Shown here: piece after piece, positions 22,102-31,338 of the stretch
Numbering within the stretch: the first letter of the stretch is position 1
How the letters are laid out: every line of letters starts with the position of its first letter
Assembly (NCBI GenBank): GCA_022478985.1
Contig: JAKSZP010014859.1
Span: 1 to 64,000, forward strand
Direction of reading: 5' to 3'
DNA length: 64,000 nt
DNA from: Massospora cicadina
Taxonomy: Eukaryota > Entomophthoromycota > Entomophthoromycetes > Entomophthorales > Entomophthoraceae
Position numbers and translations under genes: made by a program
Notes under the pieces: generated by a model
Seen by the model: only the letters and a program-made list of their open reading frames with translations
Told to the model about the DNA's origin: nothing
The model's database searches: none

Positions 22102-22366
22102 AAAATTATTTGAGGTGGGTCGATCTTGGGACAAATATACCACACCAAGAATGATTTCTAGCCAATACAGGTTTTGAACTCAAAACCTGCACTAGGGGTG
22201 GAAGCAGTTTTACCCGCTCAGCTAAACACCCTTTAAAAATTATTTGAGGTGGGTCAACCTTGGGACAAATATACCAAACTGAGAATCTTTCTTGCCAGTA
22301 CAGGTTTTGAACTCAAAACCTGAACTTAGGGTGGAAGCAGTTTTACCTACTTGGCTAAACACCCTT
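22102..22366 (-). mobile_element. Tandem pair of family-III SINEs, minus strand
   Basis: Two ~130-bp copies stand head to tail (22102-22233 and 22234-22366). Each reads, on the minus strand, from 'gggtg' through a tRNA-like promoter region with 'gttttgagttcaaaacct' to the common tail (GGTATATTTGTCCCAAG, then GACCCACCTCAAAT). The insert is flanked by acaattcagtatcta (22087-22101) and acaactcagtatcta (22367-22381). The empty site is seen at 1448-1466 (R1) and about 52142-52158 (R3). Two units between one pair of TSDs means they arrived as a dimer. Confidence 0.85.
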
Positions 22367-22393
22367 ACAACTCAGTATCTAGTATACTCAAAT

Positions 22394-22612
22394 AAGATTT
22401 ACGCTCACCTCATTATCACCTCTCTTGCAGCTTTGGTGGCGTCAGCACCTTCCAACCCAAAGCCTGCTGGTCAAGCTTTAAATAACAGTATTACAAATAC
22501 AAGATATGTTCTGCACCGTTGTGGATTTGGTTTTGGAGGTTATGGCGGTCCTGGTTTTGAAGGTTACAGTGTATTTGGTGGCTGCAAAGGCTGCGGAGGT
22601 TGTGGTGAGTGA
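22394..22612 (+). pseudogene. Small secreted Gly/Cys-rich protein, copy 2 (start lost, body intact)
   Basis: This is the best-preserved copy. After a hydrophobic leader (HLIITSLAALVASAPS) come SNPKPAGQALNN, then TRYVLHRCGFGFGGYGG, then a Gly/Tyr/Phe-rich segment and a Cys-rich end GGCKGCGGCGE, closed by TGA at 22610-22612. The codon that is ATG in the 52-kb copy is AAG here (22394-22396), and no upstream in-frame ATG is seen. The SINE dimer ends 28 bp before it. The product would be a ~72-residue secreted peptide with a CxxCxxC-type end. Glycine-rich secreted proteins of this sort occur in fungal walls and among effectors, but no specific role can be given. Confidence 0.6.
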
Positions 22613-22718
22613 GGTGGTTGTTGACTAAGCCATCATTGACAATGTATGTTGTACAATTAAGAGTGCTTCCAAAATGAATTTTGCAACCACAAAACTGAAG
22701 TGAAAGCATTCTATAATA

Positions 22719-22826
22719 ATGAAAATGCCTAATAAGTTGATGCCAATTGCTGCAATAATTTTGATTGCAACCTCTTTTTCTGCTAAATCTAATGATTCTT
22801 TCTGGAAAAGAATCCATTTTATTTAA
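22719..22826 (+). CDS. Small ORF, 35 aa, secreted-type peptide, copy 2
   Basis: ATG AAA ATG to TAA. The product begins MKMPNKLM, has a hydrophobic core PIAAIILIATSFSA and ends KSNDSFWKRIHFI. Relative to copy 1 (1770-1880) most changes keep the frame, and the core residues IAAIILI.(A/V)(T/S)SFSAKSN are preserved. It starts about 105 bp after the TGA of the secreted-protein gene on the same strand. Roughly 13 residues would remain after signal cleavage, including a Lys-Arg pair that could be a processing site. Function unknown. The ORF may be expressed from R or be a relic exon. Confidence 0.45.
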   Translation: MKMPNKLMPIAAIILIATSFSAKSNDSFWKRIHFI

Positions 22827-23303
22827 TAAATATGTTCTTTTACAGTTTTTAATCTTATGAATATTTGACATATATATAAGTGATGAGGTTAATTAATAAT
22901 TAAGGCAATTTTGTAAAATATACCAGGTTTATTATGACATCTCTACTTTACTTATCAGATTAAGATCATCACATAAATCAGTCTAAAAGAAATACAAGTT
23001 TTAAAAGACCATGTTTATAAAAGTCAAGTGAGGTGATTGCTAAAAACTTTTTTAGGTAAGTTTACTTTTAGAACTTTTAAAATGGACTACTTTAATCCAT
23101 TTACCATAGCATACATCAAATAGCTTGCTTTTATATGCTTTTTTATATATGATGTCATTAAACAAGTCATTATAAAAATTGACAGCCCTAAAGTCTAATG
23201 AGTCTAGTTTATCTCATTATGATAAAACACATTTTGAATAAATAAGTAAAGTTTTAAAACGGGAATTATATAAGGGGAATTAGCTCAAACTTGCCGAGCC
23301 TTC
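22827..23303. repeat. R2, AT-rich part after the small ORFs
   Basis: Non-coding and AT-rich. It is collinear with 1881-2350 and 60667-61110. It ends inside the tRNA-like relic ('ggggaattagctcaaa' from 23275), which LINE-C interrupts at 'gagccttc'. Confidence 0.75.
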
Positions 23304-24170
23304 TACAATAGCTCAATGCCATCATCAAGAGGGAAACACCCTCATGAGTATGAATATGACCCATTGGCGGGGACAAAAGAGTTTGGAATTAATTAATTCT
23401 TCAACCAAAAAGCCAAAGAATGGATCCTGCAAAACCTAACAGAGGTTTAAGACATGAAGCGCCAACTGGAAGAGTTGGACCTCGCCCATAGGGAAGCATG
23501 GGAGCAAGAAGCAGCCAAGCGACCTGAAGCAGATTACAAGCTCTTCATTAACTAAACCCTTAATCATACAAAATGGACTAAGGAACAAGCCCTGAACCAT
23601 CAGTGCCATGCCCATCCCAAGCAGAATGGATGATTGCAAGGAAGAACTATGGCAGAAGATGAACCAAAAAATCCTCCAAGAAGGGATAGGCAGTGCAGGA
23701 TGCCAACAAATTGAAACCAAAGCCTGAAAAGTCAAAAGCGAATAAAAAAGCAACTTATAAATCATTGGTGAACAAACCTGAGGAGACTAGCAATCAAAAA
23801 GCTGAATTGGCAAAATTGGCAAAGTCAGTCGATCAGAAACTGACCAAAAAGTCCAAATCTGCTGAAAAATCTAACACAGTGGCAGGAATCCAATCAATGG
23901 ATGAAAGGTAATCTGCCACACCGCTGGTAGGGACCAAGGAGCACCTGGAGCTGGTAATAAAACTGTCCCCATTGTCCATCAATAGGTAGATGGGGGTGGC
24001 AACTGAATTCCTGGTGCACAGAGCGCCCAGTAATATAATTCCAGTTCTGATCAACTGACCCTAGAAGCTGAACAATACTCCCGCACACCCTCATTGACAC
24101 TGACCACCAACAAGCAAACTTCAGTCCACAACTCTTTTCACAACCCAGAAAATATTAATCCCCAAACCCA
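23304..24170 (+). pseudogene. LINE-C ORF1 remnant (C-terminal third)
   Basis: The encoded pieces HEYEYDPLAG and the charged segments (DMKRQLEELDLAHREAWEQE in one frame, about 23453-23520; NKLKPKPEKSKANKKATYKS at 23697-23760) match the C-terminal half of LINE-D ORF1 (36230-35660). The tail is very Lys-rich, as expected for an RNA-binding protein. Stops interrupt it several times. Confidence 0.7.
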
Positions 24171-24231
24171 TGAGTAAGGCATCAGGAAATGAGGATTGTT
24201 ACCACAAATGCTCGAGAGAGTGAGCATATAA

Positions 24232-27200
24232 ATGAGAAGGTGGGAGATACACCATTTTAAAAAGAACAATAATATAGAAATAATTTTAATATCAGAAATG
24301 CAATCAGGTAGCAAAAAGGAAATAATGCTGAGCTCAAACTGCGATGTGATGAACCAACCGTGGTCCCGCCAAATAGGCTGTCAAGCCCTCTGGATGGATC
24401 ATGTGGTGATTGTAACACTGAACAAGAGCATAGACCTGGAATTCATGGAGGAAGTTCATTTTAAAAGGATCCTGGTAGTGACTGCTATGAATAGAGAAAC
24501 TGGCAAGAGCCTTTGAATGGTGGCTGTCTGTGCTCCACCAAAGCCCAGCAAAAACAAAAATTATGGAATCTTTTATCATAAGTACCAGCCAAACCAATGA
24601 CAGTTATAACAGGAGACCTGAATTTCTGGACAAATGTGAGTTAGGATACGTTCCATACAAGTGAAAGTCCCAACTGAAAGGCTGATGAGATGCTAGAATA
24701 CCTAGTCAAATTGGGGATGTGCCTCATGATTGATAAAGAGGATGACGACCTGGCCAACCCAATGGGATGGACATACAGCTCCACCAGAACTCCACAGGCT
24801 GGTTTGCGCCTGGGTTATATACTGGTGCTGTATGCCCTCAAGCCGCTGACATCCAACAGAAAAGTCAATATAATTGCCAAAAGTGACCACATGATTGTCC
24901 ATGTGGATATTGATTTGGACAAACTCCCAAGGAACTACAAATGGCAGCTGGCACCAGCCACGCTGAGGGATGGGGAATGGCGCTGAACAATTAAAGCCAG
25001 ATGGGATTGACTGGTTGTGTATCTGGATTATCACCTGGAGATAGACCCTCTGGAATGATGGATCCAGATCAAAGAGAAGATGAAGCACAATAGAATAACG
25101 TTTGAAAAAGCAACTACCTACAAGCAAACTGCTTCAGCAAAACAGCTGAAAACTGTACTGGAGAGGTTTAAGCTCACTCTACAGGACAGCAAAGAATGGT
25201 GGAGCAAGTACTGAACAATGCACTAATGGTATCAGGCCTTAATGGTGAAACAGGATTTGTAGTGATGGATCAACGCTACTTACCAATATCAGAGCTTAGT
25301 GGGGACAATGACCAATGAGGGCCTGGCACACCTCAGGGAATCTGAATCAAGGCTAAGATACAGGAAGTAGAGACAGCGGAAGGAGTTGTATCAACAGACC
25401 CAGAAACTATCAAGTGAGAGATCAAATGCTTCTATGGTGATCTATTCTGTCAACGAGAAATGAGCAAATCAGCACTAGTGCCCTAATTAACTTAAGCAAG
25501 CTGACACTCGGGGGCTGTATGTTGGAAGATGTTGTTAACTTATCTGCTGAAATTTCATTTGATGAAGTTAATTGGACTCTAAAAGAGTCACTGATGATGA
25601 AGACACCAGGCTCAACAACATGTGTGTGGAGGTGTACAGTGCATTCTGCAACTGTATTGCACTGTAACTCAAATATCTCTTCAATCACTGTTTTGTAAAA
25701 TGGACAGCAAATCCTGGGAGGCCAGGAGACCCAAATTGTACTCTTGTACAAAAAGGACTCCAACGCCAACTAGGAACTGGTACCTGATTGCAATATTTAA
25801 TGCCGATTATAAGCTGCTCACACGTTATTATTAAATTGGCTGATGGCAACGGCACCAAATATGCTCCATGAGGCCCAAAACATGTTCATTAAGAGCCGGA
25901 GCATTTGGGACAGCATCAGTGCAGTCCAAAGCGTACTCCAGGATGTGTGGGGAACCAAGAAGGGATATCTCATGTTTCTCAACATGGAAAAGCCTATGAT
26001 TGAGTAGCGTGGTCATTCCTACATGAGGCGTTAAAGGCAGTTGATATCCCCAAAAACCTTTAGATCTTGGATAACAACACTGTAATCAAGCCTGGTAACC
26101 AAGGTGATCATCGCAGACAGTATAACTAATGACATTATTGTTGGGCAGGGCCTCCAACAAGGTGATCATATGTCACCAATTTTATTCAATTTTACAGCTA
26201 AAATTTTATTAGTGGCAGCAGATGCGAAAATCTGGGGCATATTCCACCCAAATCAAAAGTCACTGAAGATGTTGACATTCGCCAATGACAGTAGTATATA
26301 ATCTCGCCAACTAACCTCCAGGGCGCCGAGGAGCTACTAGACCTATACCAGTTAGCATTAAATGCAAAAATCAACTTGGCAAAAACCTTTGTAATGAGGA
26401 CGGCATCCTGAACTTTAGCCTACAAACTGACACAGAACTGATCATGAACTCCCAGACAATCTGATACCTCAGGATACTCTTTAATGATAAGGAGCCAGTA
26501 GTACTGGAAACTGAGAAATAGTAAAATTGAGTCTATTGGTCCAAACGGCGTGCTGGAAAAATGCCAGACTATACCTTGAGGAGAAAGTGTTGGCAATCAA
26601 CATATTCATCTTCTTGAAGCTTTGGTATGTTTCTCATGTGCTGCCAATGATCCTGAACCTAGAGAAAAATTAGGATAATGCTCTGTACCTTCCTATGGTT
26701 CAAGGTGAAAGAGGCACTAATAACACTAAAAACTCTGTTTAAACCAAAGGATAAAGGAGGCGAGGGCATCTTGGACTTTAAATCCCACAATTGGCGGATC
26801 TGGGCAAAGTCATTCCTTATATTGATGCAGATGCACATGCGCTGCCCAACCCCTAGCTTGAAGCATGAACTGGGCTAGAGTTCAGGGCCTTCAGGAGCCA
26901 GTTCACCCTTCTCACTATGTGAATGGATGGCAAACCACCCACAAATTCTATCCTGAAAAGGCACCCCATATTACTGGTCACTGTGCAATTGGGCAGTGCG
27001 CCAGGGTGGCTGGTTGTTTGAATTAGCAGATCGGGATTCCAACCAAATCCACACGGCTGTCAAGGCCTGTAATTCTGCAATGATTTACATGACAAATTGG
27101 GAAGAACAGAATTGAATCACCAACAAATGCGCTGCCAAGTCATTCATAATCAGCTACAAATTGACCCTGATTGAGTACAGGAATCCACTCATGAAACCTG

Positions 27201-27900
27201 GGTGCAAACCACCTGCTCAACCATGAATCCTGAATAACTGGGCAACTGAAAGCCATGACACCAACTACCAAATGAAGGAGTTGATCTCAGGCCTTAACTT
27301 CTGAAAAGTAATAGCCAAGCATCAGTTGATACTGGCAGATCCTACGCCATGCAATTAAATCTGGTAAGCATAGTGGACCAGATTACCGTACAAGGAGTAC
27401 CTTGTATGCGCCAAACTGGAAGCAGATATCACTCACCAATATTATGAATGCGCCATGTTCAAAAAGTATTGGTCCACAATGTGATAAATTCTATTGGGAG
27501 AATAATTTCTGATGGAAATGCATCTGTCACAGAGCCTTTTTTTATAAAAACACTGAGATTATCCCCAGTCCAATTATAAGCCTTCATCTATCATTATTAT
27601 GTATGGGTGATAAACCAGCTCTCATGGCCAAAAGATTGTCCAATGAGTGCCCCATCACAAAAGTTTTTGTGTTGAAGACTATTCAGATTATCTTCAATCA
27701 GCTCCAATAAATCTTAAAATTCTCATGCCTAATCCCTGGGTGCTTCAAAGCTGCACATTTGGCTTTACCCACTGGATCACTCATTGTATGCAATAAAGCA
27801 ACAAATATATTAAAGTTTGAATGGCCTATAAGCCTGCTGATGCTAGAACTGTGGCTAGTAATGCCAATTGCCAACCAGCAATGGTCAGAGGTGCTATGTT
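24232..27900 (+). pseudogene. LINE-C ORF2: endonuclease, RT, zinc motif (broken)
   Basis: Endonuclease: ISEMQSGSKKEI, WMDHVVIVTLNKSIDLEFME (24400-24450) and DHMIVHVDIDLDKLP (24890-24935). RT: GLQQGDHMSPILFNFTAKIL (26146-26205), then FANDSS where FADD is expected (26278-26295), so a catalytic Asp is Asn. The C-terminal zinc motif VCAKLEADITHQYYEC lies near 27410-27460 and has lost its first Cys to Tyr. The best-preserved stretch is 24690-24986. Frames shift repeatedly. This copy cannot make an active enzyme. Confidence 0.8.
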
Positions 27901-28100
27901 TCTAGTGGCCCAAATTCCCAGTCCTTTATCCTTGGCTAAATTGCTTGTGTTCCACCCTCCTCTCTTACTTTTTCGTTTAATTTTTTAAATAAAGTATGGA
28001 GTTTATAAAAAAATGGTAGAGCCTTCACTTATAGTGCAAAAGTCATGAGGACCAATATCCCAATTCTCTATTTTTATACACTTTTCTTTAACTCACTGTC

Positions 28101-28193
28101 CACCCTAGTGCAGATTTTAAGCTCAAAATCTGTATTGGCTAGAAAAACCTCAGTGTGGTATATTTGTCCCAAGATCGACCCACCTTAAATATT
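28101..28193 (+). mobile_element. 5'-truncated family-III SINE
   Basis: 93 bp: 'caccctagtgcagattt', then the common tail GGTATATTTGTCCCAAG...GACCCACCTTAAAT. It is flanked by an exact 19-bp duplication ttttctttaactcactgtc (28082-28100 and 28194-28212). The pre-insertion sequence recurs in reverse at 31115-31145. The tRNA-like A-box half of the head is missing. Confidence 0.85.
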
Positions 28194-28212
28194 TTTTCTT
28201 TAACTCACTGTC

Positions 28213-28576
28213 ACGTCTGTCTGTTCACTGGATCAACAATACAGTGTCTGGAAAAAAAAACTAAAAATGTTTTACTGTTTGTCTTTCTGTCTGTCTGTCC
28301 ATAAATAAATAAATTTAATAGCTAAATCTTTTAGCCATTCATTTGGTGATTGGTTAACATTTTTATAAGTTCAGCTGTGTAAATATAATTTCAAGTTTCA
28401 TTATTTTGGGTTATCCAAGCAGTTGGTACTAATAATTTACTGGGGTACCTGAGTAGTTGGTTGTAATAGTTTAATTCAATTCAATTGTTTTAACTAATTT
28501 GTATTAATTCATCTAATCTTTATAAATTTACTAAATTTCTCACCCATGACTAAACAAAAATATTAACAGTAAACAA
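28213..28576. repeat. AT-rich repeat with (CTGT)n microsatellite
   Basis: No gene is seen. A CTGT-type microsatellite lies at about 28275-28300, followed by AT-rich sequence with 'ttggtgattggtt' words. The beginning is an inverted counterpart of 31060-31145 (cagacagacagaaagacag). Confidence 0.6.
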
Positions 28577-28580
28577 TTAA

Positions 28581-28822
28581 CCCTTTGCACTCCGCTGTCC
28601 CCTCTCAGGGGACATTGTAGTTCTAGCATATCACTTGGATGTCCCCTCTCAGGGGACATATAAGTTTATTAATTCCCCATAATCACTAATAAACTTTAAT
28701 GTCCTCTGAGAGGGGACATCTGAGTGATATGCTAGAATTATGATGTCTTCTGAGAGGGGACAGGAGTGCAAAGGGCTAGAATTATGATTTCCCCCTGATA
28801 GGGGACAGCGGAGTGCAAAGGG
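28581..28822. mobile_element. piggyBac-like MITE, strongly palindromic, 242 bp
   Basis: It is flanked by TTAA on both sides (28577-28580 and 28823-28826). The termini are exact 23-bp inverted repeats, beginning CCCTTTGCACTCCGCTGTCC and continuing CCT. Inside, sub-terminal blocks 'cccctctcaggggac' are repeated in both orientations, and the left ~100 bp folds back on the right part around 28677. The TTAA target and CCCTTT ends are the signature of the piggyBac superfamily. With no transposase coding, it is non-autonomous. Confidence 0.9.
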
Positions 28823-29010
28823 TTAAGCTTAAGGTAAATTTAGAGTAGCAGTTTCAATTCTCATATTCCAATTTTTCCATTTAACTTTATCAATCAATTC
28901 ATTTCATTCACTTTATTAATCTAGTATAAAGTATATTTAGCCAACCAATTAAATTAACTATCATTTATAATTTTAACTTGCTCAATTAATTAATTAACTA
29001 AAGATATTAA

Positions 29011-29239
29011 CACTTTGTTGACCGGCAATTTTACACAGAAACTATGTCATGTTACCGGCTTTTATTTTGTAATTGAACATGGAAGTAAAGTAAAACATTA
29101 TAAAGCCACAATAAATTTCATATATGCCAAATAAAATGACAAAAACTTTGGACATACTTTTTATATAATTTTTAAAATTTTTGTCTAGTATCATATTGTT
29201 GACTGATGATGAGATAACTCAGCACCAGTAAACAATGTG
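29011..29239. mobile_element. Second TTAA-flanked MITE, 229 bp
   Basis: TTAA lies at 29007-29010 and 29240-29243. The ends are imperfect inverted repeats: CACTTTGTTGACCGG on the left, and CACATTGTTTACTGG read inward from the right (11 of 15 match). There is no coding capacity. The TTAA target suggests the piggyBac superfamily, but the ends differ from the element at 28581, so it would be a different subfamily. AT-rich DNA contains TTAA by chance, so the call rests on the inverted ends. Confidence 0.55.
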
Positions 29240-29536
29240 TTAAATTAAAATAACCACCTACATTATACCCTAAAACACTTAACCTCTTTACGTCAACCAA
29301 ATAGATGACAACACTGAGTTTAGTTTGCAACAAGCCAACCAAATCAATATCAACTAAAATAAGTTAATCAAAAATTAAAAATTAAATTAGCTATCAACTT
29401 TATATTTAAAATCATTAGATAAATTAATCAAACCAGCTAAATAGATGAAGGCCAGCAAGTCGAATATATGGCTATAACTATAAGTTCTATAGCTATTAAT
29501 TTAATAATAAGGTTAATAAAACACTGTATCAGTGAT

Positions 29537-30088
29537 CCAGTGCTATACCGCCCCACGTGGGGCTCTATTATGTCTGTAAGTCTGTCTGTAATCAAATCTT
29601 GCAATTTATTCTTTAACTACCTTCTAGACCAGCTGGAGGTTTATTAAATTTGGCACACTTATGTATCTCTGATGGCAATACAATAACCTATCATAAAAAT
29701 ATAATTTTCATGTTCAAAATAATAAATTTTTGTTTTTAATCAAAAAACCACACATTTAATAATTTTTCTAGTAGATTATTATATTGTCATGTGGGAAACA
29801 TAAATTTGCCAAATTTCAAAGCTTTAGCTAGCTTGGAAAGTAAATTTGAAAATTTTGAATCAACTGATTATCAAACTGCTCAGCTATAACAATATGCCAA
29901 ACACCATGAAATTATATAGCATTTTCACTTCTTACATATAAAAACTTTTTATTTTATTATAAAAATTAAAAATCTGGCTTTGAGGTTCAGATCCCTTCCC
30001 ATCCACATATATCCAAATTTTCAAGACTCTACATGCTGTAGTTTCATCTGGGCATCGCACATACATACACACTTGCTTTTATTATAGA
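29537..30088 (-). mobile_element. Helitron-like non-autonomous element (tentative)
   Basis: Read on the minus strand it begins A|TCTATAATAAAAGCAAG at 30088 and ends with a perfect hairpin GCCCCACGTGGGGC (29550-29563), nine bases, then CTGG (29537-29540). A 5' TC, a 3' hairpin and a terminal CTRR are Helitron marks. The base after CTGG is A rather than the expected T. The 5' half ('aaaagcaagtgtgt' and onward) recurs at 9326, 41128 and 42614, so it is certainly a dispersed repeat. The Helitron assignment is an inference. Confidence 0.35.
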
Positions 30089-30121
30089 TAAAAGTAATTA
30101 TGCCAGAATTTGAACAACTGA

Positions 30122-30716
30122 TTTTTTTAGCACTAGTGGTGCCCAACCCAAAAGGGGGAACTGCCACAAATCTTTATTTGCAAATAAGCAAAACAAAGGG
30201 ATTATCATAAATTAAAAAATTCTTAATATAGCCCCTTAGGTTATCACCCTAGAAAGCCATATCAGAAGGTGAGGAATCTTTGTAGAAACTTTTGTCTGGC
30301 ACCCACTTTAGCTGGTGGACCATGGCAGACAACATAGGGGTAGGGGCATCAGCGACATGGGGCATGAGGAGGTATAGCTGTGGGTTTTCTTCATTTATGA
30401 GGCTGGCGGTATCCATCACCTCAACGTATTGAGCAAGTTGATGCTCAGCGAAAGTGATGAGAGTCAGCACACAAGTGAAAGACTTGATGCGCTTTTGGGT
30501 TTGGGGGTAGTTGGGGTAAAAAGAGAGGTTTTTCATGTTGATGAAAGTGCAGCTTGTATCAAAAGCAAGCTCCTCAATTTCATATTTAGCATCTTCATTA
30601 AAATTGGAAGGGAAATTTGGGATGGGAATACCCTCAACTAGGGGTTCCATCATCCCATTGAGATGCTGGCGGAGAAGGGTGTTGGCAGGAGTAGCTGCGG
30701 CTTCCACTGCCATAAT
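30122..30716 (-). mobile_element. Retroposed gene copy with A-tail
   Basis: On the minus strand the insert starts at the ATG of the 154-codon ORF, contains AATAAA about 50 bases before its end, and closes with GTGCTAAAAAAA. Flanks share AACTGA (30116-30121 and 30717-30722), and the uninterrupted sequence is at about 31155-31205. A second, 49-bp copy of only its 3' end lies at 55305-55353 in LINE-B. The parent transcript has therefore been reverse-transcribed more than once. Confidence 0.75.
30249..30713 (-). CDS. Unknown 154-aa protein on a retroposed copy
   Basis: This ATG-to-stop frame is uninterrupted, which is rare in this window. The sequence begins MAVEAAATPANTLLRQHLNG and contains EEGIPIPNFPS-like and DAKYEIEELAFDTSCTFINM segments, with moderately hydrophobic and acidic regions. 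It has no signal peptide and no motif I recognise. The retroposed unit starts right at the ATG, so the frame may be the C-terminal piece of a longer protein whose 5' part was lost in reverse transcription. It could be host-derived or the last ORF of an unrecognised retroelement. The lack of stops suggests a recent copy. Confidence 0.55.
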   Translation of the reverse strand: MAVEAAATPANTLLRQHLNGMMEPLVEGIPIPNFPSNFNEDAKYEIEELAFDTSCTFINMKNLSFYPNYPQTQKRIKSFTCVLTLITFAEHQLAQYVEVMDTASLINEENPQLYLLMPHVADAPTPMLSAMVHQLKWVPDKSFYKDSSPSDMAF

Positions 30717-30722
30717 AACTGA

Positions 30723-31213
30723 CTTTTTATAAAATTTAAGTTTAGAGCCAAAAGCTGAGTAGATTATTCTAGAGGAGGTACTTTTAAAATCAATTGGACT
30801 TTTGATTCAAAGTTTTGATTTAGATTAATTTGCTAATTACCCAAATGACCACTAACCATTTAAAAAACCATTTAAAACCTTAAATCAACTGAATTCTAAT
30901 TGCTCAGACATAACTATACACTGACTACCATTGAAAATATATAGGATTTTTACTTGATACATGTAAACTTTACTTTAATTGAAATTTAAAATTTTTGATG
31001 AATTATTGTATTTTCATTAAAGATATATAAGTGTGCCAAATTTAAGAATTTTTATTGGCAATAAGTGTCTGGAATAGAGCTTGTAATATTTAATTACAGA
31101 CAGACAGAAAGACAGAATTGACAGTGAGTTTAAGAAAAGTGTATAAAAAGTGATTACGCCAGGATTTAAACAACTGACCTTTTATAGAGTTGAAGTTTAG
31201 AGCCAAAAGCTGA
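30723..31213. repeat. AT-rich repeat flanking LINE-D on its left
   Basis: No gene is seen. 30732-30960 is homologous to 39541-39745 on the other side of LINE-D ('attggatttttgattca', 'accactaaccatttaa'). 31150-31210 is the empty-site version of the retrocopy target. A run of 'cagacagacag' lies at about 31096-31112. Confidence 0.7.
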
Positions 31214-31338
31214 GCCAATTATGCTAGATTTTTTTCATGAACTCCATACTTTATTAAAATAAATTTAAGAGAAAGTAAGAGGGAGGGCGGAATATAAGCA
31301 ATTTGGCCAAGGGTAAAAAGGACTGGGGGTTAGGGCCA

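Larger units (their letters stand above)
23304..28010 (+). mobile_element. LINE-C, 5'-truncated non-LTR retrotransposon
   Basis: Same family as LINE-D but in + orientation and lacking most of ORF1: the first bases ('aatagctcaatgccatc') correspond to the zinc-knuckle region of LINE-D near 36230. The 3' end is AATAAAGTATGGAGTT plus an A-rich tail, as in LINE-D. The imperfect TSD contains GAGCCTTC at 23296-23303 and 28019-28026. It is inserted in the tRNA-like relic of R2. 5' truncation plus an A-rich tail is typical of target-primed reverse transcription. Confidence 0.9.
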
